64,000 bases of DNA from Cannabis sativa (taxonomy: Eukaryota > Streptophyta > Magnoliopsida > Rosales > Cannabaceae): contig NC_083604.1 in assembly GCF_029168945.1 (NCBI RefSeq), positions 41,101,686 through 41,165,685 of the forward strand. Reading direction: 5' to 3'. The stretch's first letter is position 1. Each line of letters starts with the position of its first letter. Position numbers and translations under genes: made by a program. Below are positions 49,490 through 60,196 of this stretch, one piece after another. The notes beneath the pieces were generated by a model. That model was not told where the DNA came from, did not search any database, and worked only from the letters and a program-made list of their open reading frames with translations.

Positions 49490-50205
49490 TTTAAAAAATA
49501 AGTGTTCATGACTCTCCATTTCAGACCAACACACCGGGTAATTTGTGTCCTCTAAAATAATGTGAAACTTGTAAAACATATCTCTTGTGAGTAAGTTACA
49601 ATGATTAACCTGCCACATTATAAATCTATGCTTTGGAAGCAGCATTTTGCTCCAAATAACTTGCTTGTAAGGGAAAACAACCTGCTGAAGTTGATCATTA
49701 TAAAGAATAGAAGTTGAGAATTTACCTCTTCTCCCAACAACCAGCAATTTATCTTTGCTAAATTTCAATCTCAAATGGCACAGTTTTCTTCAATACCAAC
49801 TATTGTCTATCTTAAGCTCATAGTCCCACAAATCCTCTCCTTTTAAGTAAATTGTAATCACCCATTTCACCTAAAAAATATCATATTTTTCCATAAGAGC
49901 CCAAATGAACTTTTCTAGAATGGCTTTATTCCAGTTGGAACCACTCTTAAAATCGAGCCCACCATAAGCCTTAGGAAGGCAAACGGTGTCCCAAGAGGCA
50001 AGATGAATCTTACTTCTATCTCCTTTAACACCCCGCAAGAATCCCCTACACAACTTCTCAACCTCTTTGATAATACTTTGAGGAAAGATAAAAATGCTCA
50101 TCCAATAATTCCTAAGCCCCAAAAGAACAGATTGAATCAGTTGAGTCCACCCTGCAAAAAAAAAAAGATTTCGAGTAGCCCAAGTTAACAAAGGATAAGT
50201 GTTAA

Positions 50206-50666
50206 TTTTAAAAATATTAATTGTTAAAATTAAAATTTTAATCCAAGACCGATAATAAAAATAATTAGAGTTTATGTAATTTACTATTTAATGAAAAAAA
50301 TCTCTTTTTTATATATTATATGAAAAAATATGTATATTTAATATTACTTTTATCGGGATAAGTTGAGGATTAATACATCTCTTTTGTATCCATCAATCAA
50401 AAATACTCTCATATTATATTTCATTAAAATTTACCCACTTTTATTAGTGGATTGTCTAATATACCATTGTCCTCCCTTTAAGTGTAGCACATGATTTACA
50501 TTAACCTAAGGGGTATAATGGGGACATCATCTATAAAAGTGGGTATATCTTAAAGAATATGAAAATGAAGGTAAAAATTAAAACAAATAAAGTAAAGTGG
50601 GCATACAATACAATTTTCTCACTTTTATCTCTCTCTAACTTAAATTTAATTTTTTTTTATTTCTCT
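50206..50666. other. AT-rich spacer between the two LINE remnants
   Basis: No gene or clear repeat ends. Ends at the target copy of LINE-2. Confidence 0.5.
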
Positions 50667-50817
50667 CTGAGCTTGGCTTTTTTTTTTTATGAAGAGCTAC
50701 AAGAATAAACAATACAAACAACAGCAAGGAGAAAAGGAACACTGGTTGTTCCCCTTAGTTGTCCCTCCTTTGCCTGAGCGCTTCCTTTGTAGAGTTATGG
50801 GCTTCGGTATTGAATTG

Positions 50818-51639
50818 TCATGATAGATGGTGCAAGGAGGTTGCAGGGAAGTTGGAAAAGGACTGTCTGATCTTTGAAACAAGACTTGAGAGAGCAGAGT
50901 TGTCCTGCCACTGGCCATTAACTTTCGTGACGAGGTTGAGACAATCGGTTATGATGAAATTGGGCTGCATCTGGAGGGAAAGGCACCAAGAAAGACCTTC
51001 CAATAAAGCTTGACCTTCAGCAAATATAGAAGTAGGAGCACTTGGTTTTTGGATGGATGCAGAAGCTAAAACTTGGTTAGAGCCTCTCTTTATGACAAAA
51101 CCCAAACCTGTGACACAATTAGTATGTTCCAGTGCTGCATCCACAAATAAACTGATACTGTCATTTGAAATAATGTGTAGTGAACTAGGCTTGGAATTGG
51201 AGGGCTGTTGACTTGTGTCAGCCGAAGGTGTATCTGCTCCATTGATCCTTTGAGCCTCCTGATATTCTTCCAAATAATTCATAACAAACTCTTCCACATT
51301 TTCAATGCTATAAGACTTTTTAAACAGTGTTGTATTTTGAGTGTTCCAAATATGCCAAAGTATACTAATGAGCAGGAGAAGTTCATCTTTAGTCAAAGTA
51401 GCAAGGCCTTGGAGATAATAGTCTTGAATGTCCTGGCCTCTATTAGTTGTAAAGAAATCTTTGAACTTTGAATGCTTCCAAACAGTACAAGCTGTGTTGC
51501 AATCAATAAGTGCATGGGTTACAGTTTCCATTCTGCCTCCACAGAAGTGACAAAAGGGGTCTTTGAGGACTTTCTTATGAAACAGGTTAAGTGCACAGCG
51601 GAGAATGTATGATTTCTTTTGCCGAGGAAACGGGGTCAT
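50818..51639 (-). pseudogene. LINE-2 C-terminal zinc-binding and RNase H domains
   Basis: The 273-residue frame begins with the RT zinc-binding region (ILRCALNLFHKKVLKDPFCH, then FCGGRMETVTHALIDC, ending VWKHSKF) and a conserved LLLISILWHIWNTQNTTLFK stretch. From about residue 165 it is a type I RNase H-like domain (LFVDAALEHTNCVTGLGFVI, FAEGQALLEGLSWCLSLQM, TDCLNLV) as in many plant LINEs. The RT active site that should precede it is absent. The last residues run toward the poly-A end at 50690. The apparent ATG is not the native start. It could be misread as a host RNase H gene. Confidence 0.75.
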
Positions 51640-51802
51640 TCAAATAACACCCGAACCCAACCACGTGAAACCCGATATACCCGACCCGAAACCCGCCATA
51701 CCCGACCATCCGAAAATCGGGTTTCGGTTATGCATATCCAACACCCAAAATCCGAAAACCCGAACCTGACTACCCGAAAACCTGACACGTGTGCATCCCT
51801 AT
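51640..51802. mobile_element. Truncated hAT end with CCCGAACC-type repeats
   Basis: The right end reads cacgtgtgcatccctA, matching a hAT terminal repeat (TAGGGATGCACACGTG on the minus strand). The preceding sequence is built of acccgaaaccc-like repeats typical of hAT subterminal regions. No left terminal repeat is seen, so the other end was lost, probably with the missing LINE-2 centre. Confidence 0.5.
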
Positions 51803-51829
51803 GATTAAGGGAGAATGTAGTAATATTAA

Positions 51830-53767
51830 TGTAATGACCGCTTTAGTAAATTGGATTAGTAAAGGCAATTAGCACTAATTTTTGTTATTTTTATAATTAT
51901 TTATGAATTTAATTATTTGTGGACCCCATTATTAGAAATGGACATTAGGGTTATAATTTCTCAATTCCAGGGATTTATTAAACTCTAGGGGTATTATTTG
52001 ACTTATATGTGAATTATGTTATTTTTGTAAATGTTGCTCGGCGACAACATAAAATGCGATGGATGGCTAGTTTGGTCACATGGGTAAGTTTAGAACCTTA
52101 TTTCTTAGTGGTAAATATTTTAGAGAAAATAAAATACCGAAATTAAGCGGGGTTATGGAATTTGACCATTTTACCCCTAGTTTTGAGAATGCTTATGTTA
52201 TAACCTAAAGGGTAATTTAGTAATTTTTAATAGTGGAGAGTGGTGGCAGCCCTAGGTGTTGACACCTAGCAAGAGAATATTTAGCCAAGGTTTAATTAGA
52301 TAAACCATTATTTCATTTAGAAGGGAAATAAGAAAATAAGAAAAAACAAGCCAAAGTCAAGAGAAAGCCTTTCTCTTTCTCCCTTTCTCTTCGAGCAGCA
52401 CCAAACCAAGGAAAAACCAACTGATTCCTAGCTGTTTTTCTAGAAATTCAGTAGAGATTCAAGGGTTCTTGAAGCTAAGGTAAGCCCTAGTAACACCTTT
52501 CTTTAGTTTTTGAATTTTATGGTTGGTTGGGTATGTGATTTTGCAAATTAGTGGCTGTTAGGGTTAGGTTGAGTTGTAGTTCGATTTTCTAGGGTTCATT
52601 TGAGTTGAATATAGCTTCTTGCAGCTAGTTTTGGTGTATGGGTTGGGTTTATGCATGTTTGATTTTAAAAACCTAAGCTTTGATCTTTAATGGCATAATT
52701 TGATTCACTAAGTTTTTTTGTGATTTTCTAGTTGGAATATGTTGTATATGCATTGTATAGGAGTTCTGGAAAGTATGGTTGCTTTTGGTGGATTTTTGAG
52801 CAAGAAATGGGGTTTTGGGGTGAACTGGTGTAAACCGGCTAGCTGGTTTTGGTAGGGTCCCTGAATGCTTCACTTTCTCAATTCTCGTCCATTTCACTGT
52901 CGTAGTTGGGTGTTTCCCTATTTCCTGAGTTAGTGTAATCCCTAGAGGATATAACAGAACCTAGAGTTGTAGGTTCGAGTTTCCCGGGATTAGGGTTTCG
53001 ATCATGTGATTTACCCATTATGTGATTAGGGCATCCATTTCGCACAAGACTTTCCGTTCAGGTCAGCCAGCACACTTGAATCTGGAAAGAAAGTAAGAAC
53101 TGTATATAATATGTGATATGGATATGCGAATGTATGTATATGTTTATTGTATATGCATGCTTATATGTTGTGATTCATATGCTACCAACACTTATACGGT
53201 TGCGGTACAAAGTGCATTGGTAAGGTGTATGATGTCTGAAAGTACATCGTGGTGTTACCAGCACTTGTACGGGAAGATACAAGGTGTCTGTGGTAGAACA
53301 CTTAATAATACTCAAGGTGCGGTCCATACCCTACCTACACTAGTACGGAGGTATACTGAGTGCATGTGGTACATGGTACATGGTCGTATCCTAGTTAGAA
53401 CGTTCTTACTCATCTGTTAAGCCTTGTAAATAGGTGTATGGGCACCTAGATACAGGTCAGTATTATATGATATGTTATATGCTTTTCTTACAGGTTTGTA
53501 TTGTACATGTCGTGGCAGCGTGACCTGGAGTGTTCGGTCTCGGGACAACTAGGGATATATTATGTAGTCGCTGTGCGACCTGAAAAGTTGTATTTTGGTA
53601 CATTTTGTATAAAAGTTTAGAAACGGGATCCCGGTGTCTGTAAATAATTATGTAAATTATAAAGTTTAATATTTATTATAAAAAGTTTTAATTTGACACG
53701 TTTTTCGAGAAAAATCTTTGATTAGCAAAGATAGCATTGTAGTGTGCCTTAGCATTAGGGTGTTACA
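51830..53767 (+). mobile_element. Gypsy solo LTR inside LINE-2
   Basis: This 1938-bp LTR runs TGTAATGACC to GGTGTTACA and is flanked by attaa at 51825-51829 and 53768-53772. Its end (agggtgttaca), the gggatcccg motif near 53627 and the general order match the Tekay-like LTRs at 6933 and 14212, so it is a relative. No internal region remains. The frame 53118-53420 lies in the repeat-rich part of the LTR and is not a gene. Confidence 0.88.
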
Positions 53768-54853
53768 ATTAACATCAATACAATTGTTCCAAAAAAGCAA
53801 AAGTCCTCCCCCTAAACCACTCCTAGGCACTTCAAAGACATTATCAAAATGGAGCTGGTTCTTGAGATACATGCCACGGCCAGCCTGAAGCTTTGTTTCC
53901 ATAACAAAGAACAAAATGGGTCGGTGTTGCTTGACAATCAGGGAGAGGTTACGGAATGCTCGAGGGCTCCCTAAACCTCGAGCATTTCAGCTAAGAAGAA
54001 TTATTTTTCTCGGCGGGGTCGCGAAGCAACACCAGCCGTTTTATCATCATCAGACATAAAAGGGACCACCACATCCTCACTCGGCACAGTCCTTGTCCTT
54101 TTGAGCATGCTTCGGACTGAACCACCAATTTGGGCAGTCAGTCGAGTAAAAAGACACTTAGGAAGTGGAAATGAGGCACGGTTCATTGATTGTGAGACTT
54201 TTGTTTCGGGTAGGATTGTTGACAATTGGGGGAGGAGGGGAGGGATCAAGCATAGAAATGCCTTTGCCTTTGTTGATCTGTGTTATGACAGAAGTTACCA
54301 TGATGGGTGGTGGAATAGCTGATTGGCTGAACTGGTGCACGTTAGATGGTTGGGAAAAAGGATCAAAAGATTGAGTAGGGTGGCTGGTGGTGAAAACAGG
54401 GGTAGAAAGCTCTAGTTCCATGTGGAGAAATTGATCAATTGCCTGTTGTAGGCCTTAATCGTTGTTGGTACTGCGAGGGATATACTCTTCAATGGGGGTA
54501 GAATTTGAGATTTCAAACTGTTTTTTCTTGAAATTTGTTTTGGTGGAGGCTCGGAGGTTCTCTTTGTATCACAATTCAGGAGGAATTGGGAAGTTATCAC
54601 CGCGAAGGAGATATTTCCCACACTTGTTGTAAGTGTGATCCAGGAGTCCACGAAAATAGCAGAAATTTCGGAGACCTTCAAACTTAAAGCTAATCTATTT
54701 AGGGCGATCAATGGTGCGAAAACGGATGTTCATACCCCTTCTCAGGGGCTTAGTGACATCCAAAAGGACCTGAATAAGGAGATATGGACCAAAACTTTCA
54801 AGAAGGGACAACAGATGAATTTCGATAAGATCACCCAATTCATCAGCGATGAA
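53768..54853 (-). pseudogene. LINE-2 gag-like protein and endonuclease start
   Basis: From 54853 downward the frame gives FIADELGDLIEIH, then VTKPLRRGMNIRF and a zinc-knuckle-like region (FEGLRNFCYFRGLLDHTYNK), as in the gag-like ORF of plant L1 LINEs. A Pro/Ser-rich linker follows (54001-54421). At 53914 the endonuclease begins METKLQAGRGM, then VPRSGLGGGLLLFWNN; it continues across the solo LTR as VNITTFSLNH (51803-51829). Frames shift several times. The rest of the endonuclease and the reverse transcriptase are not present. Confidence 0.7.
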
Positions 54854-54866
54854 CTGAGCTTGGCTT

Positions 54867-55642
54867 GATAAAACAACATCAATCATATAAGAGGTAAAAA
54901 TAAATTATTTCTTAAATAACAAAATTAAATATAAGAAGTTAAATTTAATATGCATTCATATGTAATACCCAAAGAACTCGTATCTATATATATATATATA
55001 TATTTATAGTTTCAATGGTTTGACTAGTTGTAGTTGGTAAATGAAAAGGAAGGTGAGGGAGCGAGACTTAAATATAAAAGGACAAGAAAATAATGGCCAC
55101 CATTGGAAACATTAAAACTAAAACGATGGGTAGCATTGTAGCAATGTGAAATATTTTTTTACTCTTTTATTCATATTTAGGGTTAATTGATGGCTCCCTT
55201 TAATTTTTATATTTTATAACAATTATTAACTCTAATTTAATATTTTGGTAGCAATATCATTTTGCATATTATTTTTTTATTTTACAAATTTAGTAAGTTA
55301 TACATTATTAGGAGAAGAATATTTTTAGTGGAATTTTATTTGTACCTCAAAAATATACAAATATACTCTATTTTACTATTTTTATTTTGCATAAAATACA
55401 TATACTTTTAATTTATACTTATTTTACTAATGTACATATTACTTATGTCAAAAAAAAAGGGTAATGTATTATTTGTTAATAGAGAATTTTTCTTATTTGT
55501 GTATCAGTGAATAATTTTTCAATAAAATTATGTCATTATAAAAATCAAAAAAAATAAAAAAAAAACTATGTTACAAAAATTAATCAAGTTGCCCAAATTT
55601 ATCTCGGGTACCTTTTGTTTTTTATTTTAATTTATAGCTAAT
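54867..55642. other. Intergenic DNA with a duplicate of the P450 promoter
   Basis: AT-rich. 55028-55095 resembles 46436-46510 just upstream of the CYP78A gene, including ggtgagggagcgagacttaaata. No P450 coding sequence is nearby. The rest shows no gene. Confidence 0.6.
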
Positions 55643-56177
55643 TATTTATCGAAATTTTCGGAAACCGATTAAAAAGAGCTTAAGAAAATATAAAATATTA
55701 AATAAAAGACAAACAGATTTTTTATGTGGTTCAGGCCTTAATGATCCCTAGTCCATGATTCAACAGTATTAGCCTTCTTTGGCGAGTATTACAAGTGTTT
55801 ACAATGATAATCTATGTATTTCTTTCGTTTCTCTTTAAGAAGAAAGCTCTCTAGGAATTTTAACAGAGGTTCTGTAAGTAAAATTTGTTCACTCTCTGTA
55901 CATAAGAAAATAAAAGTATTTATAGACACATAATCAGGTAAGAGCATACCATTAACCTCACTAGAGTTTCTTACTCAGCACGCAAGTAAGACCGAAAAAC
56001 ACTTTAAGACTATCTAATCGTTGGTTTAGTAGGTACTCCATCGTGTGGTGCTTAATTGATGTAGGCTATCACGTAAAGATATGAACACGTGTCGTTCAAA
56101 TGTTTCTCCTTTGAAAGTAATATCCCAGACAAGTCGTTGGACAATAAGCACTACATAGGCACATACGCACACAACCA
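55643..56177 (-). repeat. Diverged LTR relic of the element X family
   Basis: Starts tatttatcgaaa, contains tatgtggttcaggcc, a tccctagtccatga stretch and a minus-strand CTATAAATA box (about 55915-55925), in the same order as the element X LTRs. Shorter and strongly diverged. No matching target copies (ctaat left, tggtc right), so its boundaries are approximate. Confidence 0.55.
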
Positions 56178-56185
56178 TGGTCTGA

Positions 56186-57407
56186 TGTTAGGTTATATTT
56201 AGCCTATGTTTCGGGTCTGTAAAGTTAGCATTTTCTCGTCTATTGGTTTTTTTTGGAGAGGTTTTACGCTTGATTTTCATTATTTCAGGTTCTTGGGGTG
56301 TCAAAGTTCAAATTCAGTCAAATGGTGAAAAGACGGGACAAACTGGCGAAAAATTGGAAAAATCTGCTCGAGATGCATCAGTAGTCGCGACCACCAATGA
56401 GCCAGGTCGCGACCCTTTTTCATGGTCGCGACTTCGAGATTTTGGCAGAACCGTGGATTTTCGAGGTTTGCCTGTAGTCGCGACCAGCTTAAAGGCTAGT
56501 CGCGACTAGGTACGAAAAATACAGTTTTGACCTAATTTTGATTTTTCTCTCAATTGGAGGCACACCTCTCATCCCTATATAAGGAATACGACTCAGAAGG
56601 TCAACCTAAGAAGAAAAAGCCTTAAAAAAGTGGATGAAGGTGAAGAGGAAGCTATCTTGAAGACCCGGAGCGATATCACCTTCTAGTTTCTTTCTTTTAC
56701 CCTTATTTCTTTCTTTTATGTTTAGTTTTGTTTCAGATTTAATCATGGATGTTTTTATTGTTTTTATGAGCTAAATTTCCCATTAAGGGAGGATGATGAA
56801 TGTTGTTTAAGTTTATGCCTAGTTAATAAATAATTGCCATTCCTCCATCTTGTTTGTGAATACTATCTATATTTGTGTTTAATTCCATGTGCAAGTTTGA
56901 TCACCTTTTACATGTTTAATGATCTCAATTCGAAATCTGAAAAGTGAGAATTGAGAATGCTAAAATTGGATAGTCTAGGTTTTGATGTGAAACGAAAGTA
57001 TTTACATAGCCTTAGTGACAATTAGATTATTGCTTAATGTTGATTTTATGTTGATTTAATTAAGAAGTTAATTAGAGAACATGATATTTAGAACCTAAAA
57101 GATCTGAAAAGAGTTAGGTTAATTCATAATCTGTCATTCACATTAAGATAAGGATAGCAATTAGGTATTAACATTGGTAACTTATCAACAGGATTCACCT
57201 CCCTAATCTCTCATATTGATTAATCTTCATATATTCTTTTTAATTTTCTGAATTATTTTCTTTAAATTGCAAAAAGTATTATTTTACCAGATAGAATCAT
57301 AAGTATAGTTTAGTCGTACTTAATCCAATTCCCTGTGGTTCGACCTCACTTGCGTGAGATACTACTTGATTGCGTATATTTGCGTAGTAATCATAAATTT
57401 CGTAACA
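56186..57407 (+). repeat. Athila-like 5' LTR
   Basis: Ends TTTCGTAACA at 57407. The start is placed at TGTTAGG (56186), but TGATGTT at 56183 is also possible. It carries five GTCGCGAC palindromes (56384-56506) and a TATA box (ctatataagg, 56575-56584). The small frame 56243-56509 is not a gene. Confidence 0.7.
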
Positions 57408-57413
57408 AGTTTT

Positions 57414-57431
57414 TGGCGCCGTTGCCGGGGA
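57414..57431 (+). other. Athila primer-binding site (tRNA-Asp)
   Basis: TGGCGCCGTTGCCGGGGA starts six bases after the LTR. It is complementary to the 3' end of plant aspartate tRNA, the usual primer of Athila-type elements. Confidence 0.9.
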
Positions 57432-57554
57432 ATTGTTTAAAGATTAATATTACACAGAATTATACTAACTTCTACTTTGGTATATTTTCTCTTGCTGAAT
57501 TTCTAACCTTTCTCTTGCAAAACTGTTCTTATCTATTTCAGGTATTTTGAGTGC

Positions 57555-60196
57555 ATGCGCCGCCAAGGGCAAGCAGTTATATTACCCGTTGACCCTGAAA
57601 TTGAGAAAACTTGTAGGAGAAATCGAAGGAACAAGAGGCAAGAAAGAGTTTCAACAACTGCTGAAACATCAGAAATCATGGCTACTAATGTGAATGCGAA
57701 TGCTGCAAATAACGGTAATAATGGTGGTGCCGTTGAAGATCAAGCTAATGGATGTATCTTGAGAGATTACATTCTCCCCACTCCAACGGGAGTGCAGTCA
57801 TGTATCAGGCCACCGGTAGTGGATGCTAATAACTTTGAGATCAAACCTGCCATACTTCAAATGGTGCAGTCCTCAGTTCAGTTTTGTGGCCTCCCTAGTG
57901 AAGATCCTAATCTGCATCTCTCTAACTTCATGGAACTTTGTGAGACTTTTAAAGTTAATGGAGTTAGTGATGATGCCATTCGTCTGAGACTGTTCCCATT
58001 CTCGCTCAGAGAACGAGCCAAGAGCTGGTTAAACTCCTTGCCACCCAACTCAATTGCCACCTGGAATGATCTGGCAACAAAATTTTTGTCAAAGTTCTTT
58101 CCTCCAGCAAAGTCTACCAAGCTGCGAGGAGAAATCAACAACTTCTTCCAACAAGATAATGAATCTCTCCATGAGTCTTGGGAGAGGTTTAAAATCTGAT
58201 CAGAAAGTGCCCTCATCATGGTATAGAGAAGTGGATGCTGGTTCACAATTTCTACAACGGGTTGGTTGGTAACACTAGAACTCTTATAGATGCAGCAGCT
58301 GGTGGAGCTTTTATGAGAAAGAGTGCTAATGAGGCTTACGATCTATTGGAGGAGATGGCTCTAAACAATCAGCAGTGGCCAACTGAAAGGAGTCAAACTA
58401 AGAAAGTAGCTGGTGTGCTAGAGGTTGATGCCATTACAAAGTTGACAGCTCAGGTTGAGGCCTTGACAAAGCTAATCGCAGGGCATGCTAAACAAGCCCA
58501 AGTTGTTTGTGAGATATGTGGAGGAAATCATCACTTTTCAGAGTGTCAAGCAGATGTGGATGATTTGCCAATGGATGAAGCAAAAGCCATTGGAAATTAT
58601 TCGCAGAACAACAACAACAACTATGGGTTCAACCAAGGAGGTAACCGAAGAAACAGTGGGTTCTATCAGCAACGAAATCAGAACCAGACACAGAACCAAC
58701 AGTACACTCAGCAACAAGCCTCTGGTGGAAATTCTAGTTTGCAAACAGATTTATTGCTACAATTCATGACTGAAACTAGATCTTCCATTGAAGACTTGCA
58801 GACTCAAATGGGCCAACTAGCAACTCAGGTAGCAACCCGTCCTCAAGGAAATTTGCCTAGCACAACTGAAGTCAATCCCAAGGAAAACTGCAAGGCAATT
58901 ACCCTAAGGAGCGGTAAGAAATATGATGGGCCTGACTTGACACAACCAGTAGATGAGGACATTAAAGTTCAACCAGTGCCAACCCCAACACCAATAGTAG
59001 AGAAGGCTACTGATAGCCCAGCACCACCACAACAGTCTCCACCAATCAGTATTGATCATCATGTGAAAATACCCTATCCTCAGAGACCCTGAAAGACCAA
59101 TCTAGACAAGCAGTTCACCAAATTTCTAGAGGTTTTCAAAAGACTACACATTAACATTCCCTTTGCTGAAGCTTTAGAACAGATGTCGAGTTATGTGAAG
59201 TTCATGAAGGAGATTCTGTCAAAGAAGAGAAAGATGGGGGATTATGAGACAGTGGCTCTAACTGAAGAGTGCAGCACCATTCTACAGAAGAAACTCCCTC
59301 CCAAACTCAGAGATCCAGGGAGTTTCACTATTCCTTGTACCATTGGGAGAATTGAAAGAATAAATGCACTATGTGACTTGGGAGCCAGCATTAACTTGAT
59401 GCCTCTGTCAGTGTTTAAAAGATTGTAGTTGGGAGAAGCAAAGCCAACCACAGTAACTCTCCAATTGGCGGATCGATCACTAGCTCATCCTAGAGGAGTC
59501 ATTGAGGATGTGTTAGTTAAAGTTGACAAGTTCATCTTTCCAGCTGACTTTATTGTTCTCGATATGGAAGAAGATAGTAATATCCCGATCATTCTTGGGA
59601 GACCATTCTTGGCAACTGGCCAAGCTTTGATCGATGTCCAGAAGGGTGAATTAAAGCTGAGAGTCCAAGGAGAAGAAGTGGTCTTTAATTTGTTAAAGGC
59701 AATGACATACCCAAAGGCAAGTGATAACTGTCTCTTCATTGATTTGATTGATACAATTGTGAGTGAGAAAAAGCTGCTAGATGATCCTCTTGAACTGAGC
59801 CTAACTGAAGATGAATTGACGGAGCAAGAGGGACAAGATGTAATGGGTTATGTGAAATGGCTAGACTCCTATGGGCCATTGAACAGAAGGTATTATGAGG
59901 AGTTGGGAGCAGTTCCAAAAGAGCTGATGCCATGTACTGAAAAACCTCCAGAACTTGAATTGAAGGTGCTTCCTAGTCACTTGAGGTATGAGTTTTTGGG
60001 TGAAGACAAAAAGCTGCCAGTTATTGTGTCAGCCTCTCTTTCTGATGTGGAAACTGATAGACTGCTGAGGGTACTACGAGCTCACAACAAGGCCATTGCT
60101 TGGACACTGGGTGATGCCAAAGGAATCAGTCCTTCAACTGTGATGCACCGAATCCTGATGGAAGAGAATGCCAAACCAACAAGACGCACAACGTAG
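57555..60196 (+). pseudogene. Athila gag and protease, frameshifted
   Basis: Gag starts at ATG 57555 (MRRQGQAV). The capsid-like domain includes [19 protein letters not shown] and [17 protein letters not shown] one-base deletion near 58193 moves the frame; it resumes as HHGIEKWMLVHNFYNG and continues past a CCHC-like knuckle CEICGGNHHFSEC (about 58515). Stops at 59090 (TGA, CGA expected) and 59426 (TAG) follow. The aspartic protease lies at about 59370-59640 (ALCDLGASINLMP, later ILGRPFLATGQA). Near 60175 another frameshift leads to reverse transcriptase. Gag binds the RNA and forms the particle; this copy cannot make the full protein. Confidence 0.88.

Larger units (their letters stand above)
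47763..50205 (-). pseudogene. LINE-1: L1-type LINE C-terminal remnant, split by an insertion
   Basis: Reading down from 50205: the RT thumb region (GWTQLIQSVLLGLRNYWMSI, then FIFPQSIIKEVEKLCRGFLR) at 49871-50191, then the zinc-binding domain (KHRFIMWQVNHCNLLTRD, PVCWSEMESHEHLFF) at 49475-49774. After the inserted 48185-49489 it resumes with KCEFSSAVLNDSWARFEAW and a segment LLHIILAATVYFVWKNKNN (about 47990-48180). The likely 3' end is a (taa)n tract at 47763-47775. The 5' portion, including endonuclease and the RT active site, is missing. Several stops are present. Non-functional. Confidence 0.75.
50667..54866 (-). mobile_element. LINE-2: L1-type LINE insertion with 13-bp target duplication
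   Basis: ctgagcttggctt stands at 50667-50679 and again at 54854-54866. Next to the left copy is a T run (50678-50689), which is the poly-A tail on the minus strand. The LINE therefore runs from about 54853 down to about 50680 and is 5'-truncated inside its gag-like ORF. It contains gag-like and endonuclease pieces (53768-54853), a Gypsy solo LTR, a hAT end and the C-terminal zinc and RNase H part (50818-51639). Without the later insertions it is about 2 kb, so the central RT region is missing. Confidence 0.8.

Noticed and set aside
50759..51471. Plus-strand ORFs opposite the LINE RNase H
   Set aside because: Antisense shadows of LINE-2.
50818..51639. Host RNase H-type protein gene
   Set aside because: Zinc-binding RT domain, poly-A tail and flanking target copies show it is the end of a LINE.
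54101..54868. Plus-strand ORFs opposite the LINE gag-like region
   Set aside because: The minus strand carries the recognisable LINE motifs; plus frames show none.
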